DNA of 64,000 nt from Syncephalis plumigaleata (Eukaryota; Zoopagomycota; Zoopagomycetes; Zoopagales; Piptocephalidaceae), in contig JAIXMF010000019.1 of assembly GCA_025201365.1 (NCBI GenBank), positions 248,001-312,000 of the forward strand, given 5' to 3'. A program made the translations under genes and the position numbers. Under the pieces are notes generated by a model that was given only the letters and a program-made list of their open reading frames with translations, did no database searches and had not been told where the DNA came from. Shown piece after piece: positions 1 through 12,692 of this stretch; position 1 is the stretch's first letter, and every line of letters begins with the position of its first letter.

Positions 1-1662
1 CCCATGGCCTATGCCAGAAACACCCATGTTCTTCCATTCTAATCTTGGCCAAGAGGAAATATCAACGAGTGGTACTTCCTACCTGAATCGGTGAGTGATT
101 GCTTGTCTATTTCATTTGATCAATGTATAAACTAACTAACTGTATGATATAGTACGGAAGCATCAACTTGTGAAAAGATCGTTACGAGATTCCTTAAAGT
201 AGGAGTGAAACCATCGCAGATTGGTATTATCACACCGTATGAAGGACAACGTAGTTACATTGTAAGCTATATGCAATTCAACGGATCACAACATAAAGAC
301 TTGTATAAAGAGATTGAAGTGGCAAGTGTTGACGCGTTTCAAGGTCGTGAAAAAGATTATATCATTCTTAGTTGTGTTCGTAGTAATGAACATCAAGGCA
401 TTGGATTTCTTACTGATCCACGTCGATTGAACGTTGCATTGACGCGAGCACGATTTGGATTGGCTATTTTGGGTAATCCCAAAGTATTAAGCAAGGTAAT
501 TGATATGTATTTACTAGATGACTCGATTACTAACTCGTTAATTGATTGATTGATTGATTAGCATCCATTATGGCATCATTTATTGACGCATTTCAAAGAT
601 AAAGAATGTCTGGTTGAGGGACCACTTAGTCATTTGAAACCGAGTATGATTCAATTCAGTAGACCGCGTAAAGCATGGACGAAACAAGATCGACTACAGC
701 ATGGTATAGTTCATCAAGTGGATGCACGCGAAGCAGTAGGACGTACTCCCATGATGGCACAAGATTGTAAGTAGTTATACATGCATTTATTCATTATCAT
801 GATTAACCAATGATCTCTTTGTATAGATCGACGTGATTATGCACGCACTCATAATGCAGTTGGTTACATTTCATCTGATGCACTCGGTAATCCATTACCA
901 CCACCGAGTCAGTTCTCCATTCCTTTACTGCCCACACCATCAGGTCCATTCTCACAAGATTTGAATCAACGACGTGGATATGATAATGGTGCAGCACAAC
1001 CACAACCACCACCATCATCCATGACGAATTCATCTTCTTATCCAGCAAGTGATACACGATCATTCGCTGATAGTTATGCAGCCTCTGTTTACTCACAAGA
1101 TCTCGGCTCTTACAATACGACAGGTGCATCCACCACCACCACCACATCCACGATGAATACAGCCAATACTAATATGTATAATGTTACGAATACTGCCATG
1201 GGATTATCACAATCAGATCGTCTTCGATTATCAGCCACACTACCGACGAATGGATCACCAATGACCGCCGGTTCCTCTTCCTTGTTACCCGCTACATCAA
1301 CAGCTGCTGCAGCCAATACGACAACAGCTACTGCATCCATGATATCCGCTATGCATTCCATGTCACTTGGTGGCAATGCGGCAACCACTGGTTATCCAGG
1401 TGTTAATCCACATTTCATGTCGAATAATCCTGCAGCCAGTATGACGATGAATCGACACCATCCAGCCTCTACATTCCTTAATGATTACAAGTCACAAGCG
1501 GGTGATGAATTGAGTAGTTTAGCGGCAGAATCACTTGATTATCGATCACAAGCTGGATCCATTGATACTCGTTCACAACTGGGCAGTGTCGTCTCATATG
1601 ATACACGATCACAAGCAGGATCCGATGTCTATAGTAGTCATCAAGGATGTACTAGATTCTAG
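1..1662 (+). CDS. UPF1: UPF1/NAM7 RNA helicase, C-terminal part
   Basis: Superfamily 1 ATP-dependent RNA helicase of nonsense-mediated mRNA decay; the start lies before the window. Exons as I read them: 1-90, 153-495, 562-766, 827-1662. The first three encode the end of the RecA2 helicase domain with UPF1-family motifs: [29 protein letters not shown] (motif V), and LNVALTRAR (motif VI, arginine finger), then FSRPRK before the tail. The last exon is a low-complexity tail rich in Ala, Thr, Asn and Ser. It ends in repeated SQ dipeptides in a (D/T)xRSQAGS-like context, followed by a stop at 1660-1662. SQ sites in the tail of animal UPF1 are targets of the SMG1 kinase; here the same role is inferred. 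The frame is clean across all junctions. The 3' end faces NUP133 tail-to-tail. Confidence 0.95.
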
Positions 1663-2275
1663 ATTGTATACTGCTCTTCTTTCTAGATGGATATCCCACT
1701 AGTTATCTAAAGAGACAAGAGACATAGATATATCGGCACACTCGATGCCTAGCCAAGAAAGCAGGATACACACAAGCTAGTAATCAGTACTATACTATAC
1801 TATACTACATTCTATAGTAATAGTAGTAGATATAGAGGATACGTACAAGCACACAAGCACACTAGTCATTCAATGCTAGGATACAGTTGTAGACACAAGC
1901 GTAAATTATACATCAAATTAAACCCATATATTCATCCGCCAATCAATCAATATTAGTCAACCAGTCAATATCGAGATCAACATACCATTCAATATACTTT
2001 ATATACAAGTATTCATCAATCTATGAGGATGAAAGAAGAGTATCTTGTCAGAGTAACCATCTATAATCATAACTATACGCTGACTTGTATATTCATTATT
2101 GTTATTATTATATAATTCATCTAATCATTCATAGATACATATCTTGAATAATGAGAATGATTCACTCCTCATTCATTATCATTATCATATTGTTGTTGTG
2201 TTTATTAAAGAATAATAAAAATACTGGTCCACTTATATCTTATACTACTACTATACTACTAGTAGAGTGTCCAGT
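1663..2275. other. Convergent intergenic spacer
   Basis: About 610 bp between the 3' ends of UPF1 and NUP133. It is AT-rich, with short repeats such as CTATACTATACTATACTA near 1790-1810 and a TTTATTAAAGAATAATAAAAATA stretch near 2200 that may serve polyadenylation of UPF1. I see no coding potential or structured RNA. Confidence 0.5.
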
Positions 2276-5200
2276 CTAATGATCTGTTTGCATTTCATCT
2301 GTTTGATCATCTGTAAGTAGAATAGCATGATCATTATGATCATCAGATGATGGATCAATGGATGCTAATTGCATTTCATCTGTATCTGATATCATATTAG
2401 AGGATGATCTTTGAATACGAATAACATCATCCTCTTCATCTCCTGCATCTTCATCTTCATCTATAACATACTATCATCATTGTATCATTATCATCAGATA
2501 ATAGAATATGTGTTGCATTGGGTGATGATGGTTGTACTAATGGTAGTATATCTGATGATAGTGTAGTATCTTCCTCTTCTTCGCGTTCTTCAGTAAGATA
2601 AATGGCTGTACATCATTCATATCCTCTTCTTCTTCCTTATCTGTTTCTTCTTCTTCTGCATTAATGTATGTTTCTTGAATGATTGATTGATCAGGCAATT
2701 GAATATCATTAAGTCGTGCAATCTCTTGATAGAATCGTATAAATGTCTCACTATGAATGAGTTCATCTAGTTTCTTATTCTCATTCTGATAATCTATCAT
2801 TAACTGATTGATTTGATCATTACTGGCACCTGTAAAGCGTAATTCCATATCAATCTTGGAGGTGGACCAGTACATTTCATGAGGAAGTAGGAAAGTAATT
2901 GATAATGTACCCTCATCTAAACAATAGTATCATTGTATTGTATTAGCATTGTAGTCTATGGAGTAGTATGACTTGCTTGCTTGCTTGCTTACTTACCAAA
3001 TGCACCAGAATTCTGAGCAAATTGGAATACATGATAGAGTGCCGTCTCTGATAATCGATCTCGTAATTCCTCATCTGACCATTGACCCATATATTGTTGC
3101 ATTTGTGACCAACTAGTATTAATTGTGTTAATAACATACATTTGAATGTATATATGTATACTTACTCGTCTTTCAATAGAATACGACGCCATAAAGTACG
3201 TAAGGCAGCATTTGATCGTGTTTCAGTGAGTTGATTAGCATTCTATTATCATTATTATCATTAGCTATTATAGTAATAGTATTGTATATTATCTCTTACA
3301 CAAGCTAGAATGGTAAGTGCTCGTCCGAAATCTTCTAATTCATAATCAGTATTGGCTTGTTTCAATGAGATATACTCTACGAAATCATCGATATCTAGTG
3401 GTGTTCCCTCCAATAAACATCCAATCCATTGCTCCATCCACTAATGTTATCATAGAACACAATGTTATTACTATTACTATCTTGTTAATAGACATGACAT
3501 ACCTTTGAGAAGTGATGAGTACAGAATTGAGGATTAGCTTGTTGTTCTCGAATAATGGCAATCTTATTCGATAATTTTAATGGTTCAGTGGTGGTTGATT
3601 GTTTAACATGTTCAGTAACAATGGCAAGACATGCTGCTTCAAGTCGTTCTTGCATCTCAACACGATCAAGTTGCTCATCAAATTCTATTATGGTTATTAT
3701 AAGATTACTAGTATTCTTATTCATGCATCATCATTAGTAACTTACTAGCAATCTCTAATTGTACTTTTTGTTCATCCAATTGATCAGTTGTTAATGATGC
3801 CATATAGGCTAGTTTGCCCATACTGAGCATTGTCTAATGAGTAATAATTAGATTACTATTACTATTACTACTAGATAGATAAATACCTTTTGCCAATGAA
3901 CACTTGTAGCTTGTTCTGTTGATTGTATTAGTTTTCTTGATGCATCATTAAATAGACGTAAGCGTAAATCGTGTATCCATGCTAGATCATCGTATTGATG
4001 TTGATCAAGATATCGTTTAAGCATACTATTATATTGATCAGGCATATCAAGTAATAATCGACAATTATCTGTAATGATCACATTGTATTGTTATTAGTAT
4101 GATGATTACTATAACTATATACACACAAGTCTACTTACGTGTTTGAATATAGAAGGCGAATAATGCAAATCCGAATTCATCACCATATAATGATAGATAT
4201 TGCGGTATTTGTTTCTTAATTACTTGTTCTTGATCAATATGATTGAATATCAACTTAATTAATAGATTAAAGTTACGATATTGTTCGGCAATACGAATAG
4301 CTCGATCCACTTGACCGAATTTAACTGATGATCATAAGAGTATTAGATTATTTGTAAATAAGAAGGGATGGCATTGTTATTTACCTAATGGCTTAATAAT
4401 ACGTAGTTGTAACTCTTTGTAACGTGTCTCTAATCCTTCTTTATCTTGTCCATAAGATATATTTCTAATTGTATAGATTGTATTATTGATGATGAATAAC
4501 ATATACATGTTAATGAATAATACACTACTTACCCTGATGATAACCATGTTAATCGATCAGTGAATGTACGGAATAACATATCTGATAATCGATACAATTG
4601 ATAGAGTAGTGTGGAGGCAATAGATGATGGTGTATCTGCTAGATTAGTAGTCAATGCAGTATCTTCAATATCTCCCTCTATCGTATCATTGATGTGTATA
4701 CTATTGACAGTATCATGACCTATACCATTCAATGACTCAATAATGGCTTCACATTGTGTTTGTAATAAAGCAATACGATCTTCCGTTTCTAATAACAATA
4801 ATATAAGTAATTTAATCTATTATTACTATTACTATTACTAACCTGTCCATGAAGGTAATGATGTAGTTGATGCCGTAGTCTTTAAACCATAAATTGATAC
4901 CATTCCTTTACGATAAGTATAACTAGCTTGAATCACCAACTATATGATGATTATAGTAGTAGTCATATTACTAGTGAGTGAATGATATTGACAAGTATAT
5001 ACAATTAGATGATGCTTACCTCGATAATCTTGCTAACTTGAATAACACATTGATAATAATCGGTAGAGTGTGCGATAACTTTTGATGCATCTTTGTCATT
5101 TGTTGTTGTTGTTGTCGTTGCACATACTCGAGGAATCGATCAAGATGAGCAAGCTATTATTTATGTGTGGATCTGATTAGTAGATATAGTATTGTTGTCA

Positions 5201-8200
5201 CTAGAGTAGAATACTTACATGATAACGGAAGAATGGTCGTACTGGATCAGTATGTTCTTGAATAGATTTGGTCATAATATTCATGTCACGTCCCAATGTC
5301 ACAATGGCCTCTAGTATAATGGGTTGCGATGATGATTTGGTAGATGAAGTAGATCGACTAATAGAAGATAAAGAAGAGGATTGTCAGTTTGCATTAGTAG
5401 TCATTTCATAACTAATTATTTACCTTAATTGCTGGTTGTAATAATGCCATAGATCAATGGCTGAAGCTAATTTCTCTGCAGCCCAGCATAATTTGTATCG
5501 AGTAAGTAGTTCCAACTATATATATATATATATATGAGGTACAATTAGTAACACAATTACAATCATCATCATGGATTACATACTTTGGCTTGTAGTCCAC
5601 TGCTATTGATAAAGTGTATGATACTTGTCATGCATTCCAATCGTTCAGCCAATTGTTGTCGCATATCCAGCGATGTATTTACATACTTCGATGCTATATA
5701 TGTATTCATCATAAAAAGTAATGCAATTAGTAAATGATCATGATAGTCATATAAATAGTGCAAACTTGCCTGATGTTAGAATATCTTCACTAACATCGAG
5801 TACGGCCATATCTAGATTGCCTTTAACCTTATCAGATAACACAAATGAGACGGGTTCTAATTGAACAGCCATTGATATGATTAGTAGTGATCAGTTTATT
5901 ATAGAAATAAACAGTACTTACTCGATTGAATGCGCCAAAGAATACTGCTTGTTCAATTCGTGATTTTAGCTGTAGTGTTTCTAATGCTTGTTCATCCGGC
6001 ATTACTAGACTATTGTTCAATCTAGTAATTGCATGTTAATGACGACTACAGCAATAATCATAACAAGTAGCTAACTTACCGACTGGTAGCAAATTGTGCT
6101 TCTTTCTGTATTTTACTCGTATCCACTTGTACTAAGAGTAAACCGGTAGATGCACATGCTAGCACTATTTGACTCGTTGAATAATGCTGATTGGCGCCAT
6201 TCCGTTCATTTCTACGCCATTCTCGTTGACAGCCCGCTCCTAATATACGATCTTGTTGAGCATGCTTCAAAAAGATGGCCTCTTGGAAGTTGGATCCTAA
6301 TCAGTATGATGATGATGATGATTATGTATTAGTATCATTTATTGATGTCATTCATTAATCATAGTATTACCTGGTAGTAATGAGACGATAACTAGTGCTT
6401 CAGGGAAGATAACATAGGCTGCAGTCTTATTACCAGAGGATAGTAATAATTGAGGACGTGTATTAGGTCGTGGATCATCATACTACATACATGTCTTATT
6501 AGTTACTTGTTATTTAGTATTTGTTATTAGTGAATATTACCGCAGTATAATTCAAGTCAATACGATCAATAAGGAACAGTTCTTCATTATCCAATTGATG
6601 CTGCGTATCGAACATGGCAATACAGAATGATCGTGCAGTTGATGAGGATGATGATGATGACGATGATGATGCTGATTGTCGATAGGATACAAGTACAGCT
6701 ACTGCATCATCTGCCGTGTATTGAACATCAAGTAGACGTATGTGTAGATCATCTGGATGATGTACATTTGTATTCTGATCAGAGAATATATGATCACGTA
6801 TTCTCTCATAGATATCTTGTTCATGAATAAACTATTATTCTATGATTAGATACACTGGGCTAACATACATGTATTGAGCTATTTCTTTTACCTTTTCTGG
6901 TCGTTGATGATATAGTTGCCACTTTTGTAGTGAGGTATTCGATAGGAATATCATATCCCTATATAAACATAGTATAAATATGATATACTCATCTTTCTTT
7001 CCATTCACTTACCGTAAACCGTATTTATCATCTCGTGTACCTGGTGCCACCACTGATACTGGACTCTGCACTAATTCCTGCGTCAATTCCGGATTACCCG
7101 TTACCATATCTTTAAGACGACGACCCATTCGTGCTAGCATGTTCATCGAACGGGATAATGGTGCAAATGATAGTGCCACCTTGCCTGAAGCATTCCATAG
7201 CGACAACTTGAATAGATCACCCTGTGCGGTGGAGACAACAAATCCACTTGGCTAGCAATAGGTGTACGCATTAAATACAAATATGCTATTGCTATCTTAT
7301 ACTTACTCGACATGATTGCATATCCACTATCCAGTCACGATTACTTAGATGCATTCGTAATTGTGATTCCTATCTACACCGGCAATACCATAACTGACAC
7401 GCTCCCAATAGCGAACATGTCCATAGGCCGAGCAGCATAGTAGACCGGGTTCACGCTGTGCACCATTGGTACAAAGCATACTACGGGCAATCGTCGTGAC
7501 ATGGCAATACGTTTAGCATTAACGGAGGGTAGTGTTTTTCCTGACATGGAAGTGGAAGAAGCATCATCCGTGAATATCTCCTCCATTTCTCCTTCCATTT
7601 CATCATCTCCTCCTTTATACAATGGATCATCGCTTGTTTGTCGAGTGGGCAAGGTAAATCCAATACATGTAGGTGGTGCACTACCATTTGTCTATAATAA
7701 TGATAGTCATTCATGGTTAGTGCATGCATTACTAGTTAACATTGATAGAATGTAGTTACCTGTCGGTATGACCATACGTAACATTGCTTTAAAGCAACTA
7801 GTGCTGCATATTCACTTTGACTATCAATAATCACACGGAAACTATCGCTATTCCAATCTACTTATGGTTAGCATGCAAATAGCATTCAAATAGCATATAA
7901 CTTACCAGCTACATTCAGGAATTCTTTCACCTTTAGCGGCAATGCACTCAATACAGAAATGGAGCATTGATCGCTCTTCAACAAATATTTCTGTAACTTT
8001 ACTTCAGTGGCCAAGCTAATATCTTCCGCATGATCGATATCATCATCATGATAGTGGTGGATAGACCTGCAGCATTACGCATCGTAGTTCTTCCCAGTGC
8101 TGCACTACACCAATACTACTGGCACCAGTGATAGAAGGAGGAGGTAGTAGTGTTGTAGATTCACGCATATATTGTGAGGCGTTGAGTCGATTACTTGAGT

Positions 8201-8445
8201 CATTTCACTATTCGATTGCGTGTCCGGTGTATATTGCACTGAACTATCAACGTTGATCGCTTCTCTTTCCGTATTGCTTGTTGTGGTAGTTAAATCCGCA
8301 CCACGCGTCGTGTGCGATGCCGCGTTGGCGATCGTAGTGAAGCTGCCGCATCATCGTCCACGTCCGACCCGACGTCAAATCGATTGGAGCGTGATCGAGT
8401 GACCGGCTTACGCGTAGTTGATTTTGACGCGGTAGTTGTAAACAT
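2276..8445 (-). CDS. NUP133: NUP133-family nucleoporin of the nuclear pore Y-complex
   Basis: A long, intron-dense gene (about 20 short exons). The ATG is at 8445-8443 and the product begins MFTTAASKSTTRKPVTR, like the basic N-terminus of NUP133 proteins. The beta-propeller region contains GLLCCSAYGHVRYWERVSYG (around 7490-7390), the segment around ARMGRRLKDMVTGNPE (7120-7080) and DKYGLRDMIFL. The alpha-helical C-terminal half contains DKVKGNLDMAVLDVSEDIL (5830-5770) and KLCWAAEKLASAIDLW (5490-5440). It ends in an acidic, Asp/Glu-rich tail with the stop at 2278-2276. NUP133 is a scaffold subunit that anchors the Y-complex at the pore. Within the first 400 bp of the CDS the open frame shifts at least twice (8300 and 8150 areas), which may be consensus errors or unrecognised introns. 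Head-to-head with NTA1, only about 200 bp away. NUP155 was considered, but the N-terminus and propeller fit NUP133 better. Confidence 0.82.
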
Positions 8446-8643
8446 TGCCTACCGTGCAACAAAAACCAAAAAGACTATAAGAATAAGAAGGAAGAGATAA
8501 AGGTAAAGTGAGAGAGAGAGAGAGGAGAGAGCGTAAAAAAACACACGTTCCTATTATAAAAAGAATCAAGTAAATATAAAAATCATCATCACTACTATTA
8601 TTTACTCTTCCCTGTTCCTTCTTAAATAATAATACTTGCCAAT
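8446..8643. promoter_or_regulatory. Bidirectional promoter between NUP133 and NTA1
   Basis: About 200 bp separate the divergent start codons. The stretch holds a GA microsatellite (8508-8530) and A-rich runs; I see no clear TATA box. A shared promoter is inferred from spacing only. Confidence 0.4.
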
Positions 8644-9853
8644 ATGCATATAGGTTAGTAGGCTGTTAATTACACTTAGTATATACATACATATCAACAA
8701 TATATTCTATAGTATCGTGTCAGTTTAATCCATTGTTTAAGGAACCAGAACGGAATAGAGCATATGCTACTCAATTACTAGCAGAGTAAGTAAGTTCTAT
8801 ACTGCAATTACTTCAGTAATAACAACACGTACTAGTTTACAGCCAGAACATGTTGATATTCTATTATTGCCGGAAATGGCATTTACAGGTATGTAGTATA
8901 TTGATGTAAATCATATAACAGTTTATTCATTAGCATATAGGCTAATGTTCATGGATAAGATTGAAATAGACCATTGATGGAGGATGCAACACCGGACCTT
9001 CTGTACAATGGGCGCAACAACAAGGTAACTATTACTGCCATAATAGTATATATATATATATATGTTAATTATATGGTATTGTTAGCACGTCGACTACATT
9101 GCTTTGTTATTGTTGGTTATCCAGAACGTGTCAATATGCCAGATGGTTCACCCATTTATTATAACAGTGCTTGTATCGTAGATCGACAAGGACAACTAGT
9201 GCACACTTATCGTAAAGCGTATCTATACACTACCGATCTTAACTGGGCCTGTTGGAGTGACACGGGATTCACCACTGTATTACTCGATGGTATCGGTGAA
9301 GTGAGTATTAACTACATAGCCCTTATGCATGCATACTCATGAGTGTCAATATGTTCATTAGGTGGGTATTGGTATTTGTATGGATCTTAATTCAGATCTA
9401 CGAGCAGACAACTTTTACGATATGCCATTTGGTTGTTACATGCAAGAGAAACAGGTTAAACTTGTTCTAGTATTAATGAATTGGATAAGTAGTAATCCTC
9501 AGTTGTATACGTCAAAGGATGAACCGGCACTAGATCAGATCTATTATTGGTGTACACGATTATCACCGCTGATGCAACCAGTATCTAGTAGTCATGATAA
9601 TGACACAATAGAATCGAATGCAACATCTCACAAGATCCATGTCATTACGTGTAATCGTACAGGTAAAGAGAAAGGTACGATGATATCATTGACATTGACA
9701 TCAATGACTCTAATCTACAGCTATTATTGCTTAGATACTACATTTTGCGGTACTAGTACAGCACTCGTATTTCATGGAGATAGACCAAGTTTATTAGGTT
9801 GCTTAACACATAATGAAGAAGGATTGCTGAACGTAAATGTAGAATTACAATGA
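8644..9853 (+). CDS. NTA1: Protein N-terminal asparagine/glutamine amidohydrolase (Nta1-type nitrilase)
   Basis: Carbon-nitrogen hydrolase that deamidates N-terminal Asn/Gln to feed the N-degron pathway; the single enzyme for both residues is a fungal trait. The first exon is only 10 nt (8644-8653); joined to exon 2 (8713-8785) it reads MHIVSCQFNPLFKEPERNR. Exon 3 starts at 8836 and gives ILLLPEMAFTG with the catalytic Glu. Further exons carry HTYRKAYLYTTD (catalytic Lys, near 9210) and VGIGICMDLNSD (catalytic Cys, near 9380), then a C-terminal part with a probable intron near 9662-9732 and a stop at 9853. Exon 4 (8941-9024) does not stay open in any one frame although its pieces match the family (MFMDK, then PSVQWAQQQ). 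I infer two or three single-base errors or early decay. Confidence 0.85.
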
Positions 9854-9864
9854 TATTAATCGAA

Positions 9865-12100
9865 CTATGAATGAATGGCAGTGCCGTATTGATCGTTTAA
9901 CACACCGGTGACACGATGTTCATGTGCTAGTTTCCGATCGGTATGCCAGACCCGCATTGTACCATCGTCTGAACAAGTTACAAGCTAATATTTATCATAT
10001 AATTAGTTAATAAATCGATCAATCAATTAACAAGCTGAATAAACAGATAGATTACCTCATGCGGATCACAATGTGACCAATTGACTCTGCTCACTTCACC
10101 GGTGTGTCCGCGTAGTTTAATCGGTTTCTGACATTCATTAGGTGCTTCTATATCCCAGATATAGGCGTATTCATTGGTTGAACCGGTAATGAGGAATCGA
10201 TTATCGGGTGAGAGTGCGGCACTAACGTAAAAGTTGGAGCAATGATAATCTTCTGATGTGAAATTAGCACGAGATCGACCGAGTACGCGTGCATCAAATT
10301 GATATATTCTATGATAGATACCATTAGATTAGATTATAAATGATGACTGCTAGCTACTTACGTGTTATCAGTAGAAGTGGCGAATAATCTTGTGCCACTA
10401 TTATCTAATACAATAGATGAAATACCTAATGATTATACAATGGATTAGATACATACAAGTGTATATATAGGATCACATTACCATGAGGTCGTTTGCCGAT
10501 ACCCGAGTATTCAGATTTCATTGTTGGCGTGGGTATCTCTTTACCGGAGTAGGAGCCATGATGACGTACATCCCAGCACTTAATGAGACCATCACTCGCA
10601 CCTGCTGATGCTATTAGATGATCCTTATGTCTGAGGAATAGAACAGAGCTGACACTCTTATTTGTATCCTAGTAGATCAATTAATGATTAGTTAGATTCA
10701 TTAGGAGTATTGTAATCAATCACTTACTATTAGTGTACGACGACGTTTACGTGATCCAACTGATTCGGTAATACGTGCATGTGCATTAAGAATCCGATTT
10801 GCAGGCCGATGATGACAGACTAGTTTGAATAGATGTAATTAACGAATTAATAAATGAATGATATGTGTTGACAATGATAACTTACACTCATCGCTAGATG
10901 GTACTGCCATACAACGCATGTCCCACATGAGTACATTACCATCTCGACCAGATGTAGCGAAAATACCTAGACATACATACATAGATACGTATAGTTTGTT
11001 AATATATTGCTGATTAGACAGAATGGTAGCTATACCACTTACTCGGTTCAGTTGGATGGAATGCCACGCTCTTAACTGTGCCTACATGTCCGTTAAATAT
11101 ACCAAGTAGCCGACTTGTCTCAACATCCCATAGCTTAACCATCTGATCACCTGCACCAGTAGCCTGTATAAATAAACACGAGTATACTATTAGCATATAA
11201 TGATTTGCAATGCATGTACTAGTGTAAATGAATAGAAATACGTACAATGCATGTATCATCATGACTCCATTGGAAATGAAATACCGAATCCTTATGAGCA
11301 TTCCATTGTTTGACTTGACACTCTAGTAGCATTTATCATTAATCATCTATATATGTATGATGTATGTTATTGATCTTACCTGTTTCACGGAATGTATAAT
11401 GAGTATTCAATATGGTGATCTGACCAATCTCATTTGATACGGCAAGTAATTTGCCATTACGCGCATCTACAATGATGTAAGTTCTCCTGATTATCCATCA
11501 TATTGCCAATGCCAATATACTTACTATGAGAATAGGCTGCATACAACGGAAGCATACTTTTGCCTCCTTCATCGAGAAATCCCACTGTATCATCAATACG
11601 ACTAATGAAATCTCTTGCGTAGGATCCTATCGCATTAGCTATTCCAATCAATATGTATTAGCATATTGTTACATTCAATTATACGCACATCCACCCTGCT
11701 ACATACCTAGTCGTCCATTTAGATCGGCATGCGGTAGACCGTACATCTCTCGACGTAGTAACGATCTACCCAATTGATACGGGTAGGCCGTCTTGGATAA
11801 CCATCGAGCATACGTGCTTACAGGTCGCTTGTTAATCACGCTCGATGGAATACCAGTGGTATGCAAGTCATCGCCAAGCAATGTCTTCGCTTCCTTCGCC
11901 TCTTTAATCAATGAGTCATATAGACGTGATTTCCGTCCATTTGCTCGTGGTACGGGCGAGTTATTATTACTGTTATTGGGATCGACTATAGAGCATAGTG
12001 CGGTACGTTCCACGCTTTGATAGTTGCAACGCGTAGGTGTATCCAGACTATCTGGCGTGTTGTACGATCGCGTTAACCGATCGCCTACGGGTGTCGTCAT
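9865..12100 (-). CDS. CDT2: CDT2/DTL-like WD40 substrate receptor of the CRL4 ubiquitin ligase
   Basis: WD40 protein; ATG at 12100-12098, stop near 9867-9865, about eight exons. The roughly 130-residue N-terminal region is Ser/Asn-rich. The propeller blades include GAGDQMVKLWDVETSRLLG (11155-11100), ATSGRDGNVLMWDMRC (10960-10910), ASAGASDGLIKCWDVR (10620-10565), DNSGTRLFATSTDN (10420-10365), NEYAYIWDIEAPNE (10180-10140) and ELVTCSDDGTMRVWHTDRKL (10050-9930). Blade order, the KLWDV/KCWDVR/RVWHTDRKL spacing and the long gap between blades 3 and 4 resemble Cdt2/denticleless, which delivers Cdt1 and other PCNA-bound substrates to CUL4-DDB1. The window alone cannot exclude another WD40 subfamily. 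The 3' end abuts NTA1 tail-to-tail with an 11-bp gap. Confidence 0.72.
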
Positions 12101-12692
12101 TGTTTTAACTACAATGAAGATGACGAGGTAAAGAATAAATCATACAGTGTATGTCGCGTGTAATCTCACTATTGTATGGTTGAACTATGTGTGCGTGCCA
12201 AGCAGTTGTACGTATAGACTACTAACAAAATGCAAGGAAAAGAAAGAGCTGCAGCAACAGCAGCAATATTAAAGAAAGAGAGAAAAAGAAAAACAAGGGC
12301 GATGCGCCAAAATAGTAGGAAATGTCGTTATTTTTTAAGGATTAACTGACGATGAGTAATGATTAATGCTGATTGGATTAATGTGACGCGTGCGCTACGC
12401 GTATTTTCCTGTTGCTTATTATTATTAAACAATTGAATTAATTAACCGACTATTCTGACTTTGCTGTAATAATAGTCAGATAGCATTGTAGTAATATACG
12501 ATATCCATTCAAAAAACAATGTTTATTTCTCTTTGCTAATGATGTAGGTCATCAATGTATACATACATACATATATATATACTTGGACTATTAAGGTAAG
12601 AATCGACTACTCATTAACTAGCAACTACTATTGCTAGTTAATCAAGATGAATAATGCTTACATTCTTTTATTTTGTTATGTTTTATTTTGTT
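12101..12692. other. Spacer upstream of CDT2
   Basis: About 590 bp between the CDT2 start and the 3' end of the next gene on the same strand. A/G-rich on the + strand near 12230-12300 (so CT-rich on the coding strand, typical of leaders in this window), with TA repeats near 12560. No gene seen. Confidence 0.4.

Noticed and set aside
1110-1388. Minus-strand frame rich in Val and Ala
   Set aside because: Antisense shadow of the low-complexity UPF1 tail.
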